A stretch of DNA of 64,000 nucleotides from Chytriomyces cf. hyalinus JEL632 (GCA_025435555.1 JAIWWG010000009.1:62001-126000); one strand, 5' to 3'; numbered from the stretch's first letter, positions 10,286 to 20,965 are shown. Translations and numbers: made by a program. The notes: generated by a model not told the origin, from the sequence alone.

Positions 10286-11768
10286 CTAATCACGGCCCCC
10301 TCTGCCTCCGCGGAAACCGCCTCCACGACCTCCACGGCCACCACGCCCTCCGCGACCACCCCGGTCTCCACCGAAACCGCCACGACCTCCTCCTCGGCCT
10401 CCGCGAAAGCCACCACCACGGCCACCACGGTCACCACCTCCACGGCCTCCACGGAATCCACCACGGCCTCCTCCGTCGTTGGTTCGGGGTGTTGAGAAGT
10501 CCAGACGAAGGTTGCGTCCTTCGTATTCAACTCCGTTCAGGGATTCCAATGCAGTTTTAGCAGACTCAACATCGGTGAAGGAGACGTAGCAGAATCTGAC
10601 AAGCGAAACAAGAAGTAACAAAAAGGGATGAGCAAATCGCGATCCGCAATTCATTAAAAGAGACTACCCACCCTTTGGCTTCTCCGGTTTCCCGGTCAGT
10701 GGGGATACGGACTTGCTTAACTTCGCCGTGCTGTCCAAACAGCTCTGTAAGACCATCCTCAGTGGCGTTCGCACTAACGTTGCCAACAAATAGGGTGTCA
10801 CAAGGGGCACCAGCTTCCTTCTTCTTTTCAGTACGTGGGGTCGAGATGTCCACCTTGATTTCACGGCCGTCGACTTCAGTGCCAGCAAGCTCGAGTGCTT
10901 TTTTGGCACCAGCGCTGGTCTTGAATTCAACATATCCGAATCCTTTTTTCCGGCCATCAGGTCCGCTGATGAGACGCACACTTGCAATGTCACCACAGTC
11001 GGCAAAGACTTCAGCAACAGCGTCCTCGTCCGTGTTCCATGACAGGTTTCCAATGAACACTACCAATTGTCGTTGCATATAGGTTTAGACGGACATTCTG
11101 GAGATAATCTATTGCATCATTCACGATGTACCGGTGGTATCGGTTGATTCAGCAGTGTTTTGCTTCTTGGCTGGTGCAGAAGATTCCTCCGCGGCACGTT
11201 TTTTGGACACTGGCTTTTCCTCTTCTTCCTCCTGTGGCGGGAGAAACGGTTTGATTTAGTTTCTGTTGTACGATGAGGTTCCTATCCATCGCATTTGAAA
11301 CTCACCGCTTCATCTTCATCGTCATCATCCTCAGATTCCCTGTCGATATCATGAGTTCTTGGTTTTGATTGGGTTAACGCGTGAAAAACTCACCCAGCAG
11401 CAGCGGCCTGAAAGAAAAAAGGAAGTTAGTGACGTGCGAGCTGTATTTAAGAATAAAAAGTGTGACAATACCTCTTCTTCGGCAGATTCTTCTTGATCGC
11501 TAAAGAATGGTGGAGAGTTATAACAACGATTCTGATGCGGGAGACACGGCGGTATAAACACTGCTCACTCTTCCTCTTCCTCGTCGCTCTCCTCCTCAAC
11601 GGGTGCAGCAACCTTTGCCTGCTGAGATATTGCGGGAGGGGTGTTGATCAGGACTTGGAGGGCACCAATGAATGCGACGACACACACCTTCTTGGCAGCA
11701 ACGGGCGCCTTGGCTGGGACGACCTTTGCGGCCTTTCCGTTCGACTTCTTTGCAACTTCCTTTCCCAT
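10286..11768 (-). CDS. Nucleolin/Nsr1/Gar2-like nucleolar protein (copy B)
   Basis: Tandem paralogue of copy A with a shorter acidic region. It begins MGKEVAKKSNGKAAK at 11768, has an acidic block (EEESDEEEEE) over several short exons, and a KKRAAEE-type basic patch near 11180-11220. RRM1 has VVFIGNLSW and [11 protein letters not shown]2 has LFVGNVSA and, after an intron around 10600-10670, FCYVSF. The tail (GGRGG, FRGG units) ends at the stop at 10286. Family role: nucleolar pre-rRNA processing through RNA binding by the RRM pair and RGG tail. Copies A and B share order, RRM spacing and STPR linkers, so they arose by local duplication and diverged mainly in the number of acidic exons. Confidence 0.83.
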
Positions 11769-12336
11769 GTTTGTTTTACAAGTGTTTTTTTGCGAAACCA
11801 AAAAGAAAAAGAAAACCAAAAAATCGTCAACTCAGGTCGCCAAAATCACGCCCCAATTTTTCTTGTCAAGTTGCGACCACCGTCTCGACAGCTACGACTT
11901 TCATCCGCGCATCAGCTGCCTGCGAATACGAGAATATCAATACTCAATAGCAAGTTGCAAGCAGCTGTAAATGCCGCGACTGCGCTTGAAAGTATCTCGC
12001 CAATGCTTTGCTCCCCAGAACTAATACTGCTTCGTTTTCTGTCATCCGCGGTTTCGACAGGTTCTCATTCTGTTTAGAAAGGAACAAGAAATAAAGAAAA
12101 AGAAACAAAGAGAAAAGAAAGAAAAAGACCCACAACCCCTCCCCAGCCAGCCAGAAAAAGTACGGAAGTCTCGAGAAGGACGAATAACAGTGGTTTTACA
12201 GATGTTTGTACACACGTGATAAACCCCGTTCCCAAACCAGGCGAATGTAGTAAAAACGTGCAAATTGTACTAAAGGACGTTCCAACTGCTCACGCGATGT
12301 CGTTCCAAAAAAAAAAACTACATGTTTATATTTGGT
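11769..12336. other. Intergenic, nothing coding seen
   Basis: Holds the upstream region of nucleolin-like gene B and the 3' flank of the DUF4436 gene. A purine-rich run at about 12075-12130 (AAGAAA-type) and an A run at 12308-12318 are visible. Short reading frames lack domains. Confidence 0.45.
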
Positions 12337-13314
12337 CTAGCACTGCCTATATTCATCGCTCTTGTCTTGAGTGCCATGAAACCCAAAAAACACACTCCAT
12401 CTCCACCCCTCCGGCCTCGTTGCAGCAATGAACCGCGCATAGTAAACCAGCAAGCACGCACTCTGCAATCCCATGCCCCACACCAGGCACACCTGATCCA
12501 GCAGAATCCCAATGTCCGGTGCATCCGGCATTGCGTTCCGGAGCCCAGGCAGCGCAAAGAGCAGCGATGTCGTGAACATAATATGGTGAGGCTCCACCTT
12601 TTTTTCAAACGCCCATAGTCTTGAAGCAAGCGTCACCGCGCTTAAACAGAGCATCCACATGGCGGAAGAGATGAATATGGCAAAAGCTTTCGTTGCTGCG
12701 CTTCGATGAATGTCCAGTTCAAGGTAAACATCCGTTCCAAGCGCGTCGTTATCGGTGTTCAAGCTGCCAAAATGGTAGTCAATGTCGAACCCGTTCGGGC
12801 TTCCAGAGATTTGAAGAACTACTGGGAGATTCTCCACTTGGGATGAGTTTATGGGGATATACGTTGCGTAAATTTCCATCTGGCATTCCCAGTAGTCGAA
12901 AGGGTACAGGTACGAGTCCCCAATCATGGGGAGGGTGGTAGTCTGTATGAGCAGCGGGTTTCCCGCTTCAAACACGCTGTAAGACGAACCAAAGGACAGG
13001 TTTACTGGCACATTAAGCTCGTACAGGTTGGACTGACGGATGTTTCTGGCATGGATCGATGCGCTGGGGAACACCGTGTACTGAAACTTGGCATTTTGAC
13101 CAATTAGATCGACGGCGATGACTCTGGCCGTGACTGCGATTCTGTACCCATTCTCGACATCCCACTCGGACGAGGTTACAGGGTATTTTCTGCTCTGGTT
13201 GCTGTTGTTGTAGCCGTGCGCGGAAATGAGGCTGACCGCGACAATGATCCCGAGAAGCCCAAAGAAGCCGAACGCAAGCTTGATGATAACTTTGGCTGGG
13301 CGAGGTCCCTTCAT
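12337..13314 (-). CDS. DUF4436 family membrane protein
   Basis: Single-exon protein of about 325 aa; the first ATG is at 13314 (MKGPRPAKVIIK). One N-terminal membrane segment (LAFGFFGLLGIIVAVSLI) is followed by a large extracytoplasmic domain of about 190 residues with several Asn-x-Ser/Thr sites, including the conserved-looking YPFDYWECQMEIYA. Three C-terminal membrane segments follow (AFAIFISSAMWMLCLSAV; IMFTTSLLFALPGLRNAMP; CLVWGMGLQSACLLVYY). This layout and the YPFDxW motif match DUF4436, present in fungi and some actinobacteria and of unknown function. The FTTSLLFALPGLRNA stretch resembles the membrane part of other multi-pass families, so an ion-channel-like or sensor role is possible but unproven. 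Confidence 0.78.
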   Translation of the reverse strand: MKGPRPAKVIIKLAFGFFGLLGIIVAVSLISAHGYNNSNQSRKYPVTSSEWDVENGYRIAVTARVIAVDLIGQNAKFQYTVFPSASIHARNIRQSNLYELNVPVNLSFGSSYSVFEAGNPLLIQTTTLPMIGDSYLYPFDYWECQMEIYATYIPINSSQVENLPVVLQISGSPNGFDIDYHFGSLNTDNDALGTDVYLELDIHRSAATKAFAIFISSAMWMLCLSAVTLASRLWAFEKKVEPHHIMFTTSLLFALPGLRNAMPDAPDIGILLDQVCLVWGMGLQSACLLVYYARFIAATRPEGWRWSVFFGFHGTQDKSDEYRQC

Positions 13315-13553
13315 ATCTGGATGTGCGTTCACAGGTCAAGTGAGTATGGCAAAAGATTGTCAGGATCGACACGGCTCCTTCAAATTATTTGGACTTAATT
13401 GTTTGAATTTAAAGATGTTATTTCAGGATGTCGGCCAGCTGAACCAAACTTGGTTGTGTCGAGAGACACGATAAAGAATCACACCACAACGCTCCAAGGC
13501 ATTTCCCCTCTATGCTTTTGCACCGACCTCCACATGTGTGCAGAGTTTGAATC

Positions 13554-14479
13554 CTACTTCTTCTTCTGCTGAGAACTGGCTTGTGAAGAGAAATCTTCAT
13601 CCGCGTTTGAATTTGCGGATTTCGCGTTTGCTGCTGCAACTATCGCAATCGCTTGCGCAACATTGTTGCCATCACCACCAAGCGCTTCCAACTCTTTCCA
13701 TGCGACCAGTTCAGCTGCGCTCAAGAATCGTCCACCCGGCCCCCGTGGTCTTCGCATTGCGTGCTTGTGTCGCGACTCGTGTGCATATGGTGCATTCTGA
13801 TATAGTCAGAAATGACAAGTGCTCAGAATTCAAAAAGTGCCAGGATTTCGAGGGTTCTTACACTTTTACTTGCCGGCCGTATTTTTGCCATAAGAGCTGC
13901 TCTAGCTTCGCGCCGTTTCAAGATTCTGTGATACTGCTTTGCGTTGACGTACATGGGTTGCTCTTCCATCTGTTGATTACTATTTTGTTTGTAAGGAGGG
14001 AGATCTGATTCCTGGTGACGGTGCGGTGATGAGAGATGCTGTTGCAGGTGTTGCTGTTGATGATGCTGATTGACATTCATTTGCTGGTGTGTATGCTGTT
14101 GGGGATGAGAATCTCGCTGAAAAAACTGCGGGTCGAATGGACTCGATAACTGACGGTACTGGCTTTGCTCTGTGGAAAATGAATGGCTACCGCGTAAACA
14201 CAGACCCAACACACCGTGTGAAATTGAGTTACCTTGATGCGATTCTTGAACCGGATGTATTTGAATTTGAGCCGAGTTTGCAAGAAAGGCTGCTGCGGCT
14301 GCCACTGGATCGTGGCTTGTGTAGTGTTGATGCATCTCACCCTGGGACGGTAGCTGTGTTGCGTCCATCTGTACAAGAGGGGCTGTCAGTGCTGTAGCAG
14401 TTTGAGAGCCAGTTTCAAGTGGGGTTGTTATAGATTCAAGCGGGAATTGTTGGATCGCTGCAGGAATGGAAAGGTTCAC
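13554..14479 (-). CDS. HAP2: NF-YA / Hap2 subunit of the CCAAT-binding complex
   Basis: Sequence-specific subunit of the trimeric CCAAT-binding factor (with NF-YB/Hap3 and NF-YC/Hap5). The N-terminal part is Gln/His-rich. The conserved core lies across an intron at 13797-13861 (65 nt). The subunit-association helix reads PMYVNAKQYHRILKRR and EARAAL; the DNA-contact part reads HESRHKHAMRRPRGPGG. With donor GTAAGA the joined linker is KIRPASKSNAPYA, one residue longer than in yeast Hap2, and the frame is kept. An upstream 63-nt intron (around 14170-14235) is in frame and stop-free. No ATG precedes the first recognisable residues in this frame, so the true start lies in an upstream exon, perhaps near 14650. 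Confidence 0.88.
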
Positions 14480-14751
14480 TTTGATCCATTGTTGGTCGAT
14501 AGTGGGTTCATTGTTGACAAAAGAGTGAGGATAGATAGTCCCGAAAGGGGTCCCCCACCCATTAGCCTTGCCGCCTTATGTGGGTGCGTGGTGGTGCGGC
14601 CATGAACATGGAGGCCGTTTGTGAAGGAAAGACCGGGGGCCTCTTCTCATTGGCTGCCATCTTACCTGTGTTGCGATTGGTCAGTTTCAGCCTTCTTTTT
14701 TTTATCGGATTCACCCTTTGCAGTAAACCGTAAATTAACATTGTGATAAAA

Positions 14752-17061
14752 ATGAACAAACCAGACGGCATCGTGTGCACGTTGCACGGCGGGGTCAAAG
14801 TGGTTGAACTAACGCATGCGGGACATAGCGTCATGCGCAGACTTTCGAGCAACTTGTCTGTCAACGGCACCCACATTTTACTGCTGGCTGGTGTCATTGA
14901 CAAGGTTCGGCGGTCGGTGAGTTGCCGTCAGAAAGTGTGTAATTACCGTGTATTTAACTGCGGAATTATATCGATTCTGATTGCTAGCGCATTCTCGATG
15001 AAAAATGCATCAGTCTCGGCTGGCCGCACGAGAAAGTCCAAGGCGGCAGTGGAAGGTTCCAGGGAACATGGTACTACTTTGTTTTCTGACGACTCTAAAC
15101 AGTAGCTTTAACTCTACGGAGAAGGATGGGCACCAAACACGCATTGGAACTGGCGGCGGAATTTAATGTACAAGAAATCGTCCAGCAACTTGTTGACTAT
15201 GTCCCAGCTCCAGACGCCCAATTCGTGCCGCACTCTACATCTTCAACGCCTTTGAACTTGTCGCCTCAGCTGCCGTCACGGCGTGGTCTTAAAAGAAAGG
15301 TTAGCTTTCTTGCATATCATATCATTTTTTTTTTCTCCCTCACAAATCAACAACTTCCAAAAGGCGGATGCTGAGTCTCCTCAGACAAAAAAAATGATCA
15401 TTGCAAACTTGAGTGAAGAAGAGGCCGATGATGTTGATTCAGATGACATGATGAGCTCTGAAGAAGACAGGGAAGTTTTTGCCCCACCCAATCCAAAGAA
15501 GCCAGCAGACACAAAAGATTCCATCCAAGCAGCATCGCACGAATACCTGATTTCACTGTTTTTACCGCAAAAGTTGACATCGACTGATCCCATCCCTTCC
15601 TCGGTGGATGTGTCCATGCCGATCGACTCAAAAGGAAACACGGCAATTCACTGGGCTGCTTCTTTGGGTCATGTCGAAACTCTTCGAAAGCTTTTAGCAG
15701 CAAATTCAACAAACCCAGACAGCGCAGACAGCAACACTAAAAAATTGCTCCTCAATTTCGCATTGGAAACTCCACTCATGTCTGCAATGCGACTCGCAAA
15801 TAACTACGCGCGTCAATCCTTTCGATCAATTTTAGAACTGCTCGGGACTGAATCTCTATCCGCGAAGGATTGCACGAACCAAACATTGCTGCATCACGCG
15901 GCCGCATTAGCCGGATCTTCTTCCTCGGGCAAATCAGCTTGCATATACTACGTTTCAACACTTGCGCAGGTATTGAAAGATTCCAATGTCTCTGCTGCGC
16001 CATGGGTCGATCGACGAGATTGGAATGGCGAAACCGCGGTGGACATCATTCGAAAACGCGTTTCAGGGTGCGAATCGGTGCTAAACGCACTGAGAGCACT
16101 AGGTGCGGATGTGGATTCGTCCATCGAACGATTTAAAGTGAGAGATGGTTCAATCAAGATTCAGCAGGTAGTTGCTTTACTTGAAGCGATTCCTGCCTCG
16201 GTGCTAACCTTTTTTTTTGTCCGCGGCAGATTGAAACAGAAATTGATGTTGCAAGTCAGCAAATTCTGGGGAGCATTGCAGAAAAATCAAAGACGGATGG
16301 CCCCATCCAAATTCCTGAAAGTCAAAAACGCACCACAATCACTGCTGGAAATCCCAATTTCGTGAGGCACGCGAATGATGCACAAACTGGTATCATTGTC
16401 ATACTCCTTTCAGCTAAATCGACAGTTAAATTCACTGTGTTGCTTCGTCATTCTAGCTGCAACTGCAATGCTGAATCAACTAAGTGACATTTACAACGAA
16501 GCTCTTGCATCCAAAATCGCTGCAATTCAAGAACATGAGAATCAAATTGCGTCACGACAAATTGAAATCAGCAACCTGCGCAAGCAAAACAAAGACTTGC
16601 GTTCGCAAAATGTAAACATTAGCGAACTGGCGCATCGAATTGGGGCGTTGGAAAAGTCGTATTCTGAAGAACGTGAGCAACTGAAGCGAACGTAATTAAA
16701 TAGGCAGAGCGTCAACATTGTTCTTTTTTTGTCATCAGGGAAAATTCTTTCATCGGTTCCTCTTGGAAATGCTGATTTCAAACTTGCTTCGGAATTTGGA
16801 GCGGGGGTGAGCGAAGCAGGTGTAGAGTCACTAAAAGCGCAGGAAGCGGAACTTATGGCAGAAATGGAGAAAGAGCGCGAAATCGGGCAACAGCTGCAGA
16901 AAGAAAAGTTGGCATTGCGGGCGCATGGGGATCCGAAATATTCCGAGAACGTTGCCATCATGCGCAAAATCATTTCCTTTGCAATCGAAGTGCCCATGAA
17001 CGATATTGATGCATATCTGGATCCATTTTTGGTGGCGATGGAGGATGGAAAAAGCTTGTAA
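14752..17061 (+). CDS. APSES (KilA-N) transcription factor with ankyrin repeats, Mbp1/Swi4 type
   Basis: Likely DNA-binding subunit of the SBF/MBF G1/S regulator. Seven exons fit (14752-14916, 14988-15070, 15125-15299, 15364-16167, 16230-16389, 16457-16672, 16739-17061). They total 1926 nt, 641 aa, with introns of 54-71 nt. The APSES fold covers about residues 5-110: GHSVMRRL, VNGTHILLLAG, RILDEKC, then the strongly conserved HEKVQGGSGRFQGTW and LELAAEFNV. Ankyrin repeats lie in the middle (KGNTAIHWAASLGHVETL; NQTLLHHAA; NGETAVDII), and a long coiled coil with a C-terminal helix follows, as in Mbp1, Swi4 and Swi6. The usual Trp before VNATHIL is absent here (NLSVNGTHIL). Family targets are G1/S genes with MCB/SCB sites; the partner (Swi6-like) is not in this window. 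Confidence 0.88.
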
Positions 17062-17501
17062 TGTCTTGAATATTATATGCCCTTGTCACCCACAAGCAAT
17101 GCGATTCGTAATTTTTGTTCGTACTTTGGTGGCACAACTTCTCCATTGAAATGACCTCCCACCAAAATGCGCGTAAAGGTCAACTTGTGACCGTGCACAC
17201 TGCTGTGCCAAGTTGTTGCGCACTGCGAATCTTTCTGCTGCCTCTTTTAACTGCCTCAATTCTTTCACAGAACTCTTTTCGCACCTCTGCAATATCATAT
17301 TGTGTCAGCAACAGTCACTTGTGATTGGTGCCGTCCAAAAAAATCTCCTCTAATCACCGAATCGCCAATTGACCCGAACGTGTCTGTTTTAACCCGCCAC
17401 ATGTAAGAATACACCAAAGGCCGAGCCTGCTAAAATAGCAATACCAGGCTCCATCCTGGTGTTTGAAAGGAAAATAAATGCAAACGAAAAAGAAAAAAAA
17501 A
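17062..17501. other. Intergenic between APSES gene and tRNA-Ser
   Basis: No coding frame supported. An A run at 17490-17501 on the plus strand, directly 3' of the minus-strand tRNA-Ser, reads as a T run on the tRNA strand and can serve as the RNA polymerase III terminator. Confidence 0.5.
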
Positions 17502-17583
17502 CGTCCTGCACAGGATTCGAACCTGCGCGTCCAGAGGACAATGCCTTAGCAGGGCACCGCGTTAACCACTCCGCCAACAGGAC
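17502..17583 (-). tRNA. tRNA-Ser (GCT)
   Basis: An 82-nt type II tRNA. Acceptor GTCCTGT pairs with GCAGGAC over seven positions. The A box (TGGCGGAGTGG) and B box (GGTTCGAATCC) are canonical. The anticodon loop CTGCTAA gives GCT, and the long variable arm expected for serine is present. A T-rich run follows on its own strand (17490-17500). The 5' side is occupied 11 bp away by the LTR of a Ty3-like element. Confidence 0.93.
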
Positions 17584-17594
17584 TCCGTGAATAT

Positions 17595-17786
17595 TGTTGC
17601 GTAATAACGCCAGTTCCTCCATTGTGTCCATTTTACTTGACTTTAATTTTTCCTTCAAAATTCCGGAGATAGAAACTTCTCGAAAACAACAAAGTTCAAA
17701 TCACCCTCACCACAGCAGTATAAAAGCCAGTGTCCTTCTACCAATAAAGATCATCTATCAACCAACATTGCTTTATTTCCGTAACA
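17595..17786 (+). repeat. 5' LTR of the Ty3-like element (192 bp)
   Basis: It starts TGTTGCG and ends CGTAACA, which are inverted complements apart from one base. It holds a TATA box (TATAAAA, about 17721), a polyadenylation-like AATAAAG about 26 bases later (about 17747), and ends two bases before a primer-binding site. No 3' LTR was found in the window. The edges rest on the terminal inverted match and PBS position. Confidence 0.7.
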
Positions 17787-17788
17787 TT

Positions 17789-17800
17789 TGGTAGCATCGG
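17789..17800 (+). other. Primer-binding site of the Ty3-like element
   Basis: TGGTAGC starts two bases after the LTR end; it is complementary to a tRNA 3' end GCTACCA, as in initiator methionine tRNAs, the usual primer for Ty3/gypsy elements. Complementarity beyond the first seven bases was not checked against a tRNA from this genome. Confidence 0.6.
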
Positions 17801-17804
17801 CTAG

Positions 17805-18971
17805 ATGTCCTCCTCCTCTACCAGCCCAGAATCCATGACCAACGAGCCATTTGCTGCTTCCCAAGCCTCAACATTCTTTGCCGACGTAAATGGCCGTATT
17901 GTGACCACCAATGACATTGTATCAACCTTGGATGAACTTGTTCAGTTCATGAACACACTCAAGACCCGTGACACTGCCAGCTTTGCAACCTCACCAAAAC
18001 CAATTGAAGAAACCAAGCTCCTGTCTCGAAAGGACTTCCGTATGCCAAGTATCAAGCCACTACCATTCAGTGGAAAACTTGGAAACAGACCTGCCCATGA
18101 AATCCAGAACATTCTTGACGACTACCTTGAACGTAACTTGGAGAACTGCCGTCTCTACAACCTTGCACCTGATATCAACTCAATTACTCACAATGGCCAA
18201 CCGACATATGTTCAATTTGTTTCCTCTGGACTTACCGACACTGCACGCCAACGCTGGAGACAATTACCAGAATCAACAAGAGATGAAATGACTTGGCCAG
18301 AATATGCCCAATGGATCAACAAACGTTTTGGATCTCAGCTAGCACTCTCCCAAGCCATTGACGCATTGGACACCATTCAGCAAACAGGATCAGCAGTCAT
18401 CTACTCAAGTGCCTTCAATGAATTAGTATCTGCAACTTCTTCTGCCAATGTTCACCTTCCCGAAGCCTTCCTTTGTGTAAAGTACCTCAATGGACTCAAG
18501 CCACATCTTCAAGTGATTCCAGAACTCGGTAACATCTCTGGTGACCTCAGTAAGCTCCAAGCAGAAGCAGAACGCCTTGATGATGTGTACTACCGACGAA
18601 ACATGTGTTCCAAGACCTCAGCCTATCCTCGTAACCGTTTCAAGCTCCAAGCCCAACAAGTTCCTCCAGCCAGTCACTCTCCTGGACCTTTCCAGAATGA
18701 GCCCATGGACCTTGATGCTCTGCAGCAAGGGAGGCCTTCCAGACTTCTCACTCCAGTCCAGAAAGCTGAATACCGTTCAAAAGGATGGTGTGTTTATTGT
18801 CAGTCCAAAGATCATTCAATCGACAAGTGTAGCAAGCTCAAGAACAAAGTTACCTTTGAAGAAAGACCACGACCCAGCCGATCCTTCCATCAAGAAAGAC
18901 ACCCTTCAGTCAATCATGCCACACAAGCAGATTCAGACTCAGAGCCAACAATTGATGAAAGTGCCTGTTGA
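17805..18971 (+). CDS. gag: Gag polyprotein of the Ty3-like element
   Basis: Intact 388-aa frame starting 19 bases after the LTR. The middle has the retrotransposon capsid-like pattern (ARQRWRQLP ... [13 protein letters not shown]). Near residue 327 there is one CCHC zinc knuckle, [14 protein letters not shown], of the nucleocapsid type. Gag forms the virus-like particle and packages element RNA. The stop at 18969-18971 is followed by pol in the +1 frame with overlap, so pol would be made by ribosomal frameshifting, as in yeast Ty3. Confidence 0.85.
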   Translation: MSSSSTSPESMTNEPFAASQASTFFADVNGRIVTTNDIVSTLDELVQFMNTLKTRDTASFATSPKPIEETKLLSRKDFRMPSIKPLPFSGKLGNRPAHEIQNILDDYLERNLENCRLYNLAPDINSITHNGQPTYVQFVSSGLTDTARQRWRQLPESTRDEMTWPEYAQWINKRFGSQLALSQAIDALDTIQQTGSAVIYSSAFNELVSATSSANVHLPEAFLCVKYLNGLKPHLQVIPELGNISGDLSKLQAEAERLDDVYYRRNMCSKTSAYPRNRFKLQAQQVPPASHSPGPFQNEPMDLDALQQGRPSRLLTPVQKAEYRSKGWCVYCQSKDHSIDKCSKLKNKVTFEERPRPSRSFHQERHPSVNHATQADSDSEPTIDESAC

Positions 18972-20193
18972 AAGCCTTGTTCTCAGCAAGCCCTGCCAAC
19001 CTTTACCCTCAGTCTCAGCCTTACCAGAAAACAAAACAACGGAAAATTTTACCTCTGATTGCCCCCGTCAAACAAACGCAGCCACACTATCCCTCCACCA
19101 CCTGCAAGAACGCACCAACCAGCCAGGACTACTCATTTGCCAAGGTGTAATCAATCACCAGCCAGTATCCATTCTCATTGACTCTGGAGCCAATCCCAGT
19201 TTCATTCAATCCAAATATGCCAGCAGCTACGTGGACAAGAATTCCAGTACCGTATTGATCAAATTGGCAGACAAAACAATGATTCGAGGGCATTGTACCC
19301 TCCCAATTCCCTTTATTGTCAAAGACAATGAATTCCAAGATTCCCATTCCTTCACGGCAGTCCCGTCTCTAGCCTACGACCTGATCCTTGGAAAGGACTG
19401 GTTAAACAAACATAATCCTGTTATCGACTGGCCGTCAAATACCGTAAAGATCAAAAACCATACCTGGACCTGCGCCACTCCAAGAAAAATTCCAGAGATC
19501 CTGTCAGCAATACAGTTCAAGAAAATCATCCGTAAACCCATGCACGACATGCTGTGTGGAGTCCTAATTCCTTCCGAGCCTTCGAATGGCCCTTCGCAAT
19601 TGACTACTGAAGATAGCAATCAGCTTGACAGAGAAGCAAAATCGAAATTGAATCCAGACCTGCAGCAGCTTTTGGATCGTTATCCAAAAGTGTTTAGTAC
19701 ATTCGAGGGACTCCCTCCATCCAGAACCACCGACCTGAAGATTGAAACAAGCCCAGAATCCACGCCACCATGGCGACCAATTTATCCAATGAACGAGAAA
19801 GAGTTGTCAACCCTCCGAGACGAGCTCGATTTCCTACTCAAGCATGGCCGAATCAAAGAATCCATTTCACCGTATGGAGCCCCAGTATTCTTTGTCAAAC
19901 AAAAGGACAAACTCAGATTAGTTTTTGACTACCGAGCATTGAACAAACTCACTGTCAAGAATCGAGCACCCTTGCCCAACATTCTGGAGTCCCTAGACCG
20001 CCTGGGAAAAGCCAAATTCTTCAGCAAAATTGACCTTGCCTCTGGTTACCATCAAATAAGAATTCTACCTGCCGACACACACAAGACTGCATTTCGAACA
20101 AAGTACGGACATTTCGAATGGATCGTGATGCCATTTGGACTTGCAAACGCGCCCGGAACCTTCCAAGCCACAATCAACTCGATTTTTCGCGAC
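18972..20193 (+). pseudogene. pol: Truncated pol (protease and partial reverse transcriptase) of the Ty3-like element
   Basis: The +1 frame relative to gag is open from 18541 onward. It holds an aspartic protease active site ([12 protein letters not shown]) and the conserved GKDWL. The reverse transcriptase fingers follow ([25 protein letters not shown]) and part of the palm ([28 protein letters not shown]). The frame runs on to 20418, but the sequence after about 20193 is foreign. The YxDD catalytic motif is absent, so the product is inactive as a polymerase. Confidence 0.87.
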
Positions 20194-20965
20194 CTGTGTT
20201 TGGTTTTGAACTTGGGCTTTTATGATATTTATTATCTTAAGGTGAATCACAACACAACAAAACAGCTCTCCTTATATACATTTTTGGCTCCTGCAAAATC
20301 TCATTGGGCTTTCTTCAGTTTCACTTTTGAGCCACCCGTTTTTTCCATTTCATTTGTCATTTCAGTTCTACAAATGAGATTTGATGTGAAATCATCCATT
20401 TTTCATTTTGCAGTTTGAAATTGCTGAAAAAGTGAGTCAGTGCTGACAATTCAGTTTTTCAGGCTGATTAGTCATTCATTACTGGCTGACAGTTAAGGCT
20501 TGTCAATCATAATTAATATCCCCACACTGGGTAAGGTTATTGATTAATTGCTTGACTGGCTTGACATATTAGTCATACAAAAGTAGTAATAGAATACTTT
20601 TCCAAGTTGATTTCTATTTCTTCTTCTTCTGCTTATTTCACTATAAAGATCAGAAGATAGCTGCATGAAACTGGCAGCAGTGTGGGTTGAACCAGGGACC
20701 TGTTGGTCTGTAGTCGCGTACCTTAACAACTAGGCCAGCATCATATATATTCCAGACAATTACTTTCAACCATCTTTATGCTTGATCAGAGCAAGAATAG
20801 TTGAAGTCATGTAGTGAAATAAGCTATCATCATCTACAAGTCCGCACCCTTCATAGAACACGTGTATTCGTGTATTCATTCCTTGTTATAGTATCTACTA
20901 GACGTTTACCCTACTCAATGTCATAATTCATGTGCTACCGTTTACACAAACGACACCACACATTT
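20194..20965. other. Mosaic junction between the Ty3-like and copia fragments
   Basis: AT-rich sequence without coding potential, joining two unrelated retroelement pieces. It includes a tRNA-like stretch (20672-20745, listed separately) and a TC-rich run near 20608-20632. It may be the remains of further insertions; I cannot name a family. Confidence 0.5.
20672..20745 (-). other. tRNA-like sequence (SINE head or decayed tRNA)
   Basis: On the minus strand a good A box (TGGCCTAGTTGTTAAGG, 20737-20721) and a B-box-like GGTTCAACCCA (20693-20683) occur at tRNA spacing. The acceptor and anticodon stems do not pair, so this is not a working tRNA. A polymerase III promoter head of a tRNA-derived SINE, or an old tRNA pseudogene, would both fit. 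Confidence 0.45.

Larger units (their letters stand above)
17595..20193 (+). mobile_element. Truncated Ty3/gypsy-like LTR retrotransposon
   Basis: LTR, primer site, gag and the first half of pol are present in order. The match ends inside reverse transcriptase at about 20193: the conserved [10 protein letters not shown] is followed by unrelated sequence, so the catalytic YxDD box, RNase H, integrase and the 3' LTR are missing. The element cannot transpose by itself. The first 2.6 kb has no disabling stop in gag or in the remaining pol, so the truncation may be recent. It is inserted 11 bp from the 5' end of tRNA-Ser. Confidence 0.85.

Noticed and set aside
13860-13890. Apparent one-base frameshift in the NF-YA core (A run giving KIRPASK rather than a differently read KYGR)
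   Set aside because: With donor GTAAGA at 13861 and acceptor at 13797 the frame is kept and KIR matches Hap2/NF-YA homologues, so there is no frameshift.
16680-16700. Intron donor GTAATT at 16692 in the APSES gene
   Set aside because: It breaks the frame with the last exon; the donor GTGAGC at 16673 restores it and gives a total divisible by three.
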